Below, piece after piece: positions 25,844-32,933 of a stretch of DNA of 64,000 bases. Source of the stretch: PFL25 sp046260155 (GTDB taxonomy: Bacteria > Chloroflexota > Anaerolineae > Anaerolineales > UBA4823); NCBI GenBank assembly GCA_046260155.1, contig JBJYXV010000089.1:156096-220095 (forward strand), given 5' to 3'. The notes below the pieces were generated by a model. The model had not been told where the DNA came from and did no database searches. It saw only the letters and a list, made by a program, of their open reading frames with translations. The position numbers and the translations under genes are program-made. Each line of letters opens with the position of its first letter. The stretch's first letter is position 1.

Positions 25844-27649
25844 TTATTCGAGTCCTGAACTATACAGGTGGAAGTATTTTCCACCCAAAGCCAGGAGATC
25901 GGAATGGTTGCCCTCTTCAATGATGCGTCCATCATGAACAACTAATATTATATCTGCATTCACGACCGTTGACAGGCGATGTGCGATCACAAATGATGTG
26001 CGGCCGTGGAGCAGCAAGGAAAGAGCATTTTGAATGGTGCGTTCTGTCTGTGTGTCTACACTTGAGGTGGCTTCATCGAGGATCAGAATCCTTGGATTTG
26101 CGAGCAGTGCCCGCGCAAATGAAATTAGCTGGCGCTGTCCGACAGAGAGCACAGCTCCGCCTTCTTCAACGGAAGATTGGTATCCGAGGGATAAGTTCTG
26201 GATGAAATCATCTGCTCCGATCGCTTCTGCCGCGGCCTGGACCTCATCATCGCTGGCATCAAGTCGACCGAAGCGAATGTTTTCTGCCACCGTGCCGTTA
26301 AAAAGGAAGGGATCCTGGAGAACAATCCCCATCTGGCTGCGCAGGCTGGATTGGGTTACAAGGCGCAGATCATATCCATCGATCAGCACTCGCCCTTCGC
26401 TCGGATCGTGGAAACGTGCGATCAGCTTGATCAGGGTGGACTTGCCAGCTCCGGTCTCACCCACCAGGGCAATTGTTTTTCCAGCTGGGATCCGCAGGTT
26501 TATATCATTAAGTACCTGGGAATCCGGATCATCTGGATCGGTATCTTGATAGTGAAAGCACACCCCGTCAAAGACAACCTCGCCAATGATTTTGGGCATC
26601 TCCATGGCTTCACTGCTGTCCTGGACCTCAACTGGTGCATCTAGGAGGGCAAAGATGCGCTCGCTGCCAGCCATCGTGGATTGGAATGAGTCATACCGCC
26701 GGCTTAAATCACGTATTGGATCGAAGAAGCGGTTGATATATAAAATGAAAGCGACCAGGACACCAGGAGTGATCGCGTCTGCTGCACCAGGTGTACTGTT
26801 AATAACCAGCATGCCACCAATCCACACTACCAGGGCTGATGCTGCTGCACCCAGGAAATTTATTACAGCTGGAAATGCTGATGCGATCCGGGCAGCTTGT
26901 AAATTCACATCGAGGTTGTTCTTGTTAATCTGATCATGGAAAATCTTGTAGTTCAGGTTCTCCCGGGAAAATGCCTGGACAACTCGAACACCATTGATAT
27001 TCTCAGCCAAGACTGAATTTACCCAGCTGATAGCTGCCCTTACCTGGCGGTAATTCTCACGTGCATATTTTTTAAATATGGTGGTGGCCAGGATCATGAT
27101 TGGCAGCACGGTGAATGTCAGCAGGGACAGGCGCAGATTCATGTTCACCATCACTATCACGATGCCGACCAATGCGAAAAGATCTCTTGCGACGGCGAGC
27201 ATTGCCCAGGTGATAAATTCCCTCAGGACACCCACATCATTAATTACCCTTGTGATCACCCGACCAACGCTGTAATGGGAAAAGAAACTCAGGGAAAGTT
27301 CCTGGAGGTGCTGAAAAAGCCGTGCGCGCAGGTCATAGATGATGGATTGCCCCACTTGAGCCATGAGGTTAACCCGAAGAAAAGTAGAGATCCACTGGAT
27401 GATGGCGATCCCCAGGTAAAGCAGCACAGTTTGCCGTAGAACTGCCAGCGATCCCGCGGAGATACCCTCATCAATAGCAATTTTGACCAGATAAGGACCC
27501 GCAACTGCAGCTGCTGAACTGACCAGCATCAACGACAAAGCCAGGAAAAAGCGCCTGCGATATGGTTTTATAAAGCCTAATAAACGTCGGGAGATTTCTG
27601 GATCGTAGCCCTTGAAAACCACATCCTGATTGGGAGGGAGCGTAGTCAT
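25844..27649 (-). CDS. ABC exporter half-transporter, consensus catalytic subunit (subunit B)
   Basis: A fused permease-ATPase half of an exporter: six transmembrane segments over about residues 15-320 and a C-terminal ATPase. Walker A is GETGAGKST. The signature is non-canonical (LSVGQRQLISFA). Walker B with catalytic Glu reads ILILDEATSSVD, followed by the His switch in IAHRLS. The ATG at 27649 overlaps the upstream stop as ATGA (27646-27649). The longer frame starts at 27661. Together with the next gene it forms a heterodimer like TM287/288 or BmrCD, in which this subunit supplies the functional Walker B and the unusual signature of the degenerate site. Substrate unknown. Confidence 0.9.
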   Translation of the reverse strand: MTTLPPNQDVVFKGYDPEISRRLLGFIKPYRRRFFLALSLMLVSSAAAVAGPYLVKIAIDEGISAGSLAVLRQTVLLYLGIAIIQWISTFLRVNLMAQVGQSIIYDLRARLFQHLQELSLSFFSHYSVGRVITRVINDVGVLREFITWAMLAVARDLFALVGIVIVMVNMNLRLSLLTFTVLPIMILATTIFKKYARENYRQVRAAISWVNSVLAENINGVRVVQAFSRENLNYKIFHDQINKNNLDVNLQAARIASAFPAVINFLGAAASALVVWIGGMLVINSTPGAADAITPGVLVAFILYINRFFDPIRDLSRRYDSFQSTMAGSERIFALLDAPVEVQDSSEAMEMPKIIGEVVFDGVCFHYQDTDPDDPDSQVLNDINLRIPAGKTIALVGETGAGKSTLIKLIARFHDPSEGRVLIDGYDLRLVTQSSLRSQMGIVLQDPFLFNGTVAENIRFGRLDASDDEVQAAAEAIGADDFIQNLSLGYQSSVEEGGAVLSVGQRQLISFARALLANPRILILDEATSSVDTQTERTIQNALSLLLHGRTSFVIAHRLSTVVNADIILVVHDGRIIEEGNHSDLLALGGKYFHLYSSGLE

Positions 27650-29457
27650 TCGGTCTCCCAATCCTCGGTATTTGATTCAGAATACCGGGTGGATATTCCT
27701 TCCATTGCCTGGACTTCTTGCTGGAATTTTTCCCTATCACGCAGCTGCAGGTCACAAATTTCTCGGTATAAGCCACCTTTGCTGATCAGCTCGCGGTGGG
27801 TGCCGCGTTCAATAATCTGGCCATTTTGCATAACCAGGATCAGGTCTGCTCGCTGGACAGTTGATAGTCGATGGGCGATGATAAAGGTCGTCCTTCCCTG
27901 CATCAGCTGCCATAAAGCTTTCTGGATTAAGCGTTCTGTTTGCATATCGACGCTGGATGTAGAATCATCCAGGATGAGAATCCGGGGGTCCATCAACAGT
28001 GCACGTGCGATCGCCACCCTCTGGCGTTGTCCTCCGGAGAGTGTGATCCCGCGTTCGCCCACTATCGTATCGTAACCAGCTGGTAAAGAGTTGATGAAAT
28101 CATCTGCCTGGGCAGCCTTGGCAGCCTCAATGATTTCATCTTCAGATGCACCCGGTCTACCGTAAGCGATGTTTTCCCGAATGCTTACTGAAAAAAGTAG
28201 CGATGTTTGCAGGACGATACCAATCTGATCGCGCAGACTCACCAGGTCAACGTCACGGATGTTGATATCATCTACAAGTATTGCGCCCTGGTTTGGATCA
28301 TAGAAGCGAGAAATCAGGTTGACCAAGCTGGTTTTCCCCGAACCAGTCGAACCTATCAGTGCTATTACCTGGTTCGGTTCAACGTTCAGGTTGATATCAC
28401 AAAGGGCATGGGTTGTCTCTCCCTGGTATGCCAAGGAGACATCTTGAAAAGATACCTTTCCTGATAATTGAGGCAGAACTGTCGCATTGGTCTGGGTTTG
28501 GATAGCTGGTTCGTGGTCGAGTACCTCGAAAGTTCGATTGACACCCGCCACCGCTTCACCAGCCATATTCACCAACCAGGTTAGCTGGCGAGCGGGTTCA
28601 GCCAGCATCAATAGATAACTGTTGAAAGCGACCATTTCACCAATCGTCATCTCGCCAGAGATCACCATCCCACCACCGAACCATAATATCAAAATCGTGC
28701 TTAATATGACCAGCAAGTGGGAAGTAGGCATGATCCTGGACCATTCCCGGATCACCGTTATACGTGCATCATAAAGAATGCGATTTGTATGGTTGAATCG
28801 ATCATTCTCATATGGTTCGCGCGCAAAAGCGCGCACGACCTGCACTCCAAGGACATTCTCCTGGAGGCGGGATGATAATTCACCCAGGGAATTGTCGACT
28901 GCCAAGAAATAGCCTCCAATTTTGCGCCCGAAATTCGTGGTTACCCACACCAGGGGCACCATGGGCAACAATGCAATGGTTGCTAAACGGGGATTGGCTG
29001 TATACAGCAGGATAGCGATGCCAATAAACAACAGGATCAGGTGGATCAGATCGACTATGCCATTGCCTGTGAAACGTTCGATTGACCGCACATCCTCGAT
29101 TGTGCGGCTGATTAACTGCCCTGTTTCAGCATGATCGTGATAGGTGAAGCTCAGGCGTTGTATGTGGTCGTACATGCGATTGCGCAGGTCATAACCGACC
29201 TGGGAAGCGACACGTTCTGTAAGGTATCGCTGCCAGTACATCAAAACGCTTTCCACAATTCCAATCACCAGCAAGATCAAGGCGGAAGTGATTAATAGCT
29301 GGGTATCCCGGTCCACCAAGCCCTTGTCGATCACCTCCTGGATGATCAGGGGAATCGTGAGGCTCATCACGGTCATGAACACCAATGCCAGCAACGCAAG
29401 CAGCACTTGATGCCAGTATGGGCGAATGAATCCACGCAAACGGAGTAGGGATTTCAT
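27646..29457 (-). CDS. ABC exporter half-transporter, degenerate-site subunit (subunit A)
   Basis: A 603-residue transmembrane-ATPase half-transporter. Walker A is GSTGSGKTS and the signature LSGGQRQRVAIARALL is canonical. The Walker B reads ILILDDSTSSVD, so the catalytic Glu is replaced by Asp. In heterodimeric ABC exporters that is the mark of the non-hydrolytic site. Together with the LSVGQR signature in the partner it forms the degenerate ATP site, while the other site is complete. The gene is upstream of and coupled with its partner. The ATG has a GATATT box 7 bases before it. No regulator is adjacent. Possible substrates include lipids, drugs or peptides. Confidence 0.9.
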   Translation of the reverse strand: MKSLLRLRGFIRPYWHQVLLALLALVFMTVMSLTIPLIIQEVIDKGLVDRDTQLLITSALILLVIGIVESVLMYWQRYLTERVASQVGYDLRNRMYDHIQRLSFTYHDHAETGQLISRTIEDVRSIERFTGNGIVDLIHLILLFIGIAILLYTANPRLATIALLPMVPLVWVTTNFGRKIGGYFLAVDNSLGELSSRLQENVLGVQVVRAFAREPYENDRFNHTNRILYDARITVIREWSRIMPTSHLLVILSTILILWFGGGMVISGEMTIGEMVAFNSYLLMLAEPARQLTWLVNMAGEAVAGVNRTFEVLDHEPAIQTQTNATVLPQLSGKVSFQDVSLAYQGETTHALCDINLNVEPNQVIALIGSTGSGKTSLVNLISRFYDPNQGAILVDDINIRDVDLVSLRDQIGIVLQTSLLFSVSIRENIAYGRPGASEDEIIEAAKAAQADDFINSLPAGYDTIVGERGITLSGGQRQRVAIARALLMDPRILILDDSTSSVDMQTERLIQKALWQLMQGRTTFIIAHRLSTVQRADLILVMQNGQIIERGTHRELISKGGLYREICDLQLRDREKFQQEVQAMEGISTRYSESNTEDWETE

Positions 29458-29496
29458 ACGATCAAATATCTATCTTGATATGACCTGGACTTGTGG

Positions 29497-29922
29497 TTAA
29501 CTTGCATCCTCACCAGCGGGACTCTTGAATGCTACCTGGCGCTGATCGACCGGTTTACCTTTTTCGGGAAGTTGGTGGATATCACTTACTTCACCTGCTG
29601 CAGCATCAGCCGCAGAGAATTCTCCTTCGAAATAATATATTTCCAGTGAGGCAATATACTCTCCAGAAGAAGAAATTCTTTTTAGGTGAACTGTGAATTC
29701 CATTTTTCTATCGATCGCTTCGATGATGGATAAACTGGCCGCCTCTTCGCCGGACTTTGCCAGAACCTTGATCTCCAAATTTGGTTTCTTTTGAAATGGA
29801 GTGATTTCAATGAAGAGGCGGACCCTGCGCTGATCAGGGAGGGGTTCCACACGCAGCTCTCGGATGCGGATTTCTCCAGGTGGTAGGGGGATATCACTGG
29901 GGTCTTGGAAGAATATATCCAT
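29497..29922 (-). CDS. Unrecognised 141-residue protein
   Basis: No family recognised. The beta-strand-rich first two thirds (IRIRELRVEPLPDQRRVRLF, then NLEIKVLAKSGEEAASLSIIE and YIASLEIYYFEGEFS) suggest a small beta-sandwich, followed by a polar acidic tail. There is no signal peptide or transmembrane segment. The ATG at 29922 is preceded by AGGACC. It lies 39 bases upstream of the ABC subunit A gene on the same strand, but whether they form an operon is unclear. Confidence 0.6.
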   Translation of the reverse strand: MDIFFQDPSDIPLPPGEIRIRELRVEPLPDQRRVRLFIEITPFQKKPNLEIKVLAKSGEEAASLSIIEAIDRKMEFTVHLKRISSSGEYIASLEIYYFEGEFSAADAAAGEVSDIHQLPEKGKPVDQRQVAFKSPAGEDAS

Positions 29923-29946
29923 GGTGGTCCTGGTTATTGCGTAATC

Positions 29947-29972
29947 AAACCTGGCAAAAGGATGCCAGGTTT
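29947..29972. terminator. Hairpin upstream of the 141-residue protein
   Basis: AAACCTGGC (29947-29955) and GCCAGGTTT (29964-29972) form a 9-base stem with an 8-base loop. It lies between two minus-strand genes and could terminate the transcript of the gene at 30178. There is no strong T-run, so it is a candidate only. Confidence 0.35.
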
Positions 29973-30021
29973 CTATTCCAGATTATAACCCAGGTAATGA
30001 ATGGTGATTACTCTGTCTTAG

Positions 30022-30186
30022 ATCAACAACTGGTTCTACCTTGTAGGTCAATCCCCCCTGGCAGGCGAATCGGCAAAGCAGGAGAACCTTATTGATTTGC
30101 AGGATGAACTTGCTGCGGCTGTTGATCGATGCAGAAGGGTTCTTGCCAGGTATGGCGTCTTACTCAAAGATTGCGGATTATTTTAA
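30022..30186 (+). pseudogene. Possible remnant of a helicase-like (Lhr-type) C-terminus
   Basis: A 54-codon open stretch on the plus strand without an ATG start and preceded by an in-frame TAG. The translation (WFYLVGQSPLAGESAKQENL, then LQDELAAAVDRCRRVLARYG and VLLKDCGLF) has strongly protein-like composition. Its end resembles the 'ARQLLxRYGVVFR' C-terminal part of Lhr-type DEAD/DEAH helicases as I remember it. It overlaps the last bases of the 30178 gene on the other strand. I infer a degraded gene end rather than a functional gene. The rest of the helicase is not in the window. Low confidence. Confidence 0.25.
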
Positions 30187-30837
30187 AAGTTTGGTGGTTT
30201 TATCCAATCCCGCCTGTATCAGAGCTCTTGAAATTCCTCCTGCTGCTAAATCTTGATCACTTTTCTCTAATAACGCTCCATAGTACGCAATAATTCCAGG
30301 TAATATTACTGGCAGGTGATCATCTTTCTTAAGTAAACCTGATATCTGCTGTTCGACCCTCGCATAATCTCCCCGCTCTTCATAGTAATCAAAAAGCAGA
30401 TAGAGCACCTCTTCTGGGACATCCCGATCGGAAAATTTCTGGTACAACTCATCGATCTTATCATCCAGGCTAATCAAACCCTGGGGGTTTCCATTCAAGC
30501 TGATTTGAAGGTAAAAGGTCAGCGATCGCAGATATAGATTATCTGCCTCCGGATTAACATTCTGAGCTACCAGGAGGTCACCTTCAAGTTTGTAGAGCTC
30601 GGCAACCATTGCGAGGCGATCTGGATCAAGTTCTCCCTGGGAAGTTAACAGGCGCAGTACGCTATCATCATCCATCTGTTTGAGCAAACCAGGGCGCACC
30701 CCCAGAAGTTGTTCAAGGCTTTGCTCAATCAAAATTTGCGCTTCCTGGTACTGTCCTGCATCTTTGTGATAGAGGATTTGTGTCAGAACAACCAGCATCT
30801 GGTTGATCATACGCAAGAAATAATCTTCAGTAAGCAT
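30178..30837 (-). CDS. Unrecognised 219-residue helical-repeat protein
   Basis: The protein is entirely helical by eye, starting MLTEDYFLRMINQMLVVLTQ and containing two or three TPR-like pairs (YQEAQILIEQSLEQLLGV, then VAELYKLEGDLLVAQN and FDYYEERGDYARVEQQISGL). It resembles the uncharacterised family I recall as DUF6483, but I cannot verify that. It is probably a cytosolic scaffold or adaptor. The ATG at 30837 has no strong Shine-Dalgarno. The stop at 30178 overlaps the open frame on the opposite strand. Confidence 0.6.
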   Translation of the reverse strand: MLTEDYFLRMINQMLVVLTQILYHKDAGQYQEAQILIEQSLEQLLGVRPGLLKQMDDDSVLRLLTSQGELDPDRLAMVAELYKLEGDLLVAQNVNPEADNLYLRSLTFYLQISLNGNPQGLISLDDKIDELYQKFSDRDVPEEVLYLLFDYYEERGDYARVEQQISGLLKKDDHLPVILPGIIAYYGALLEKSDQDLAAGGISRALIQAGLDKTTKLLK

Positions 30838-31001
30838 ATTCTTTAAATTCGATGATAAGCACTGAGCTTTGAATTCGTGTTCAGGGTAATCATCGTTATC
30901 AGCCGGGATCGGTGGGTAATAATTTGGTAATAATGAGCCGCGGCGGCAGCTGTTATGAATTGCAGATTTCCAGAGGAAGATTGCAGTCCCATGAACATTA
31001 A

Positions 31002-31030
31002 TTGACAGATGGATATGATTGCATTATAAT
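31002..31030 (+). promoter_or_regulatory. Consensus promoter of rpsU-infA
   Basis: TTGACA (31002-31007), a 17-base spacer and TATAAT (31025-31030) match the sigma70/SigA consensus at all 12 positions. Transcription would start near 31037, giving a leader of about 170 bases before rpsU. This is the strongest promoter in the window. The stretch 30838-31001 before it shows nothing I can identify. Confidence 0.85.
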
Positions 31031-31131
31031 TTGAATCACGTTCAAGTACCATGTAATACATTTTTACCGGAGGAACTCGCGTACACGACGATTAACATCT
31101 CGGAATTAATGTAATAAGGAAGCCAAGCGAA

Positions 31132-31168
31132 GCTCGGCTCGGGTAGTGAACGGTAGCCGGGCTTTTTT
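31132..31168 (+). terminator. Terminator-like hairpin in the rpsU leader
   Basis: GCTCGGCT (31132-31139) and AGCCGGGC (31155-31162) pair over 8 bases around a 15-base loop. A run of six T (31163-31168) follows directly, which is the classic intrinsic terminator layout. It lies about 95 bases after the predicted transcript start and 36 bases before the rpsU TTG. It may act as an attenuator. A minimal ATG-TAA start-stop pair occurs at 31109-31114 in the leader. Confidence 0.65.
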
Positions 31169-31204
31169 GTTGCCTGAATCTGAAAAGAAAAGGAGGTGAG
31201 AAAT

Positions 31205-31396
31205 TTGGTATCAGTAGAACTACGACCGAACGAAAGCCAGGATCAATTACTGAGACGATTTCGAAAAAAGGTCGCCAAGAGCGGTGTGATGAGCACGGTC
31301 AGAAGGAAGAGATGGTTTGTCTCAAAGAGTGAACTACGACGTATCCAGAAGAAAAAAGCAGTCCGACGATTGAGACGTAAGAATCCGAGGTATTGA
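31205..31396 (+). CDS. rpsU: 30S ribosomal protein S21
   Basis: A 63-residue basic protein of the 30S subunit. The sequence VSVELRPNESQDQLLRRFRK, then RRKRWFVSKSELRRIQKKKA and the Arg/Lys-rich end are diagnostic. The TTG at 31205 is chosen because AGGAGGTGA (31191-31199) lies at correct spacing and the protein then begins with the conserved VSV. The longer frame starting at 31196 would place the Shine-Dalgarno inside the coding region. infA follows 39 bases later with its own CGGAGGAA. A consensus promoter and a leader hairpin lie upstream. Confidence 0.95.
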   Translation: MVSVELRPNESQDQLLRRFRKKVAKSGVMSTVRRKRWFVSKSELRRIQKKKAVRRLRRKNPRY

Positions 31397-31435
31397 TCTT
31401 ATTGATAATATGCAATAGTAGTTCCGGAGGAATAT

Positions 31436-31687
31436 ATGGCTAAAGAAGAAGGGAAGATCACGGTCGAAGGTACAGTCATCGAAGCGCTGCCTGCGACCCA
31501 ATTTAAAGTCAAATTAGACAATGATCACGAAGTACTTGCTTATCTCTCAGGGAAAATGCGTAAGCATTATATTCGCATCTTGCTTGGGGATCGCGTCCGG
31601 CTCGAGATGTCACCTTACGATTTATCTCGGGGACGAATCGTTTATCGCCAGAAGAAACACTCACCCATGCCTGCTCAGACTGAGTAG
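31436..31687 (+). CDS. infA: Translation initiation factor IF-1
   Basis: An OB-fold S1 domain that binds the ribosomal A site during initiation. The sequence EGKITVEGTVIEALPATQFK, then HEVLAYLSGKMRKHYIRIL and GDRVRLEMSPYDLSRGRIVY is highly conserved. At 83 residues it is slightly longer than the usual 72 because of the C-terminal tail. The ATG at 31436 has a CGGAGGAA Shine-Dalgarno. It is co-transcribed with rpsU and followed by a strong terminator. Confidence 0.97.
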   Translation: MAKEEGKITVEGTVIEALPATQFKVKLDNDHEVLAYLSGKMRKHYIRILLGDRVRLEMSPYDLSRGRIVYRQKKHSPMPAQTE

Positions 31688-31729
31688 ACCTCTAACGTTT
31701 TAACTCCGGAATTACCAGTTTTAAGAATT

Positions 31730-31767
31730 TGTAGGGAGTCCGATGCATGACTCCCTACATTTATTTA
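31730..31767 (+). terminator. Intrinsic terminator after infA
   Basis: TGTAGGGAGTC (31730-31740) and GACTCCCTACA (31749-31759) form an 11-base perfect stem with an 8-base loop. The T-rich tail TTTATTT (31760-31766) follows. It ends the rpsU-infA transcript. The convergent gene at 31786 lies just beyond. Confidence 0.85.
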
Positions 31768-31785
31768 ATCAAGGAGATCAAGAAA

Positions 31786-32811
31786 TCAAGGAGCAAAACG
31801 CAAATCGAATGAGCTCAATACCTTGATATAGTTTGCCCTCTCGAAAGCGGCTGGTTCTGCAACTGCTTGCTGGCTCATGCTGCCTTTCATCTGGTGGATC
31901 GACTCATATTCATGATCCACCATCCAGGATTGTGTCCCTTCAAGGATATCATTGACGTGGGAGATTCCATATTTCAGCAAGGTCGAAGCAACCATGCTGA
32001 CACTTGCACCAGCCATTGTGGCTTTTAGCATATCCTCCGCGGTATGAATACCAGAGGTTAATGCAAAGTCAGTAGCAATACGCCCGTACATGATCGCAAT
32101 CCATCTTAATGGGAGCCGCATTTCTTGTGAATTGCTGAGCACGAGGCTTGGAACAACTTCCAATTCCTCAAGATCAAAGTCTGGTTGGTAGAATCGGTTG
32201 AACAGCACCAGTCCATTGACACCGGCTTGGACGAGTCTTTGTGCGAAATTTGGTAGGTTGGTAAAGAAAGGGCTCAGTTTGATAGCGATCGGAATGCTAA
32301 TAGAAGCGCGGATAGAACCCACCAGGTCTAAATATTCGTTTTCAACATCCAGGCTTGAAAGTGCTGGGTCTGTGGGTAGGTTATAAATATTCAGCTCCAA
32401 TGCATCTGCACCTGCCTGCTCGATCTTGTTGGCATATTCAATCCACCCGCCGTTGGTTACACCATTGAGACTGCCAATGATAGGAATATTTACTGCTTCC
32501 TTGAGTTTTTGCAGGTTCTCCACATAATCATCTGGCCCAATGCTGTATTGGTTTAAATTACTATGGGCAGATAAATCGGGAAAATAGGTGAGCGCCTCAG
32601 GAAATGAGTAAGTTCCCTGGCTCAGATCGCGATCCAGACGCAGGCTGTCATAAATGATTTGTTCTTCAAACAAAGAATACATCACGACTGCAGCAACACC
32701 TGCATCCTCAAGTTTACGCACAGACTCAACTTTCTGGGAAAGAGGTGAAGCTGATGCTACCAGGGGATTCTTTAATTCCAACCCGAGATAACTCGTTGTA
32801 AGGTCTACCAT
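31786..32811 (-). CDS. Dihydroorotate dehydrogenase-like flavoprotein
   Basis: A 341-residue FMN-type TIM barrel of the dihydroorotate dehydrogenase superfamily: MVDLTTSYLGLELKNPLVAS, then IIGSLNGVTNGG and ADALELNIYNLPTDP. It does not carry the usual C-terminal GGI..G.D. phosphate-binding motif in the standard form, but ends GASVSMVASTLLKYG. It resembles the group found next to pyruvate:ferredoxin oxidoreductase genes in anaerobes rather than the true PyrD. The ATG at 32811 is preceded by AAGGAGT. It lies downstream of nifJ on the same strand. The exact substrate is unknown. Confidence 0.8.
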   Translation of the reverse strand: MVDLTTSYLGLELKNPLVASASPLSQKVESVRKLEDAGVAAVVMYSLFEEQIIYDSLRLDRDLSQGTYSFPEALTYFPDLSAHSNLNQYSIGPDDYVENLQKLKEAVNIPIIGSLNGVTNGGWIEYANKIEQAGADALELNIYNLPTDPALSSLDVENEYLDLVGSIRASISIPIAIKLSPFFTNLPNFAQRLVQAGVNGLVLFNRFYQPDFDLEELEVVPSLVLSNSQEMRLPLRWIAIMYGRIATDFALTSGIHTAEDMLKATMAGASVSMVASTLLKYGISHVNDILEGTQSWMVDHEYESIHQMKGSMSQQAVAEPAAFERANYIKVLSSFDLRFAP

Positions 32812-32847
32812 GGATTACTCCTTATAATAATATCTGGATCAAGATGA

Positions 32848-32923
32848 CCTGGTGAATTGCTGATGCTCAAAGAAGACAGGCACATGAACTCTGAGCATCA
32901 ACATTACTGAGTAGTTCACCAGG
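32848..32923. repeat. Long two-part hairpin between nifJ and its neighbour
   Basis: CCTGGTGAA (32848-32856) pairs with TTCACCAGG (32915-32923), and inside it TGATGCTCA pairs with TGAGCATCA (32892-32900). Together they form a composite stem over 76 bases with a large loop. It lies in the 122-base gap after the nifJ stop. No T-run follows, so RNA processing or stabilisation of nifJ mRNA is as plausible as termination. Confidence 0.45.
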
Positions 32924-32933
32924 AGATAAACAC

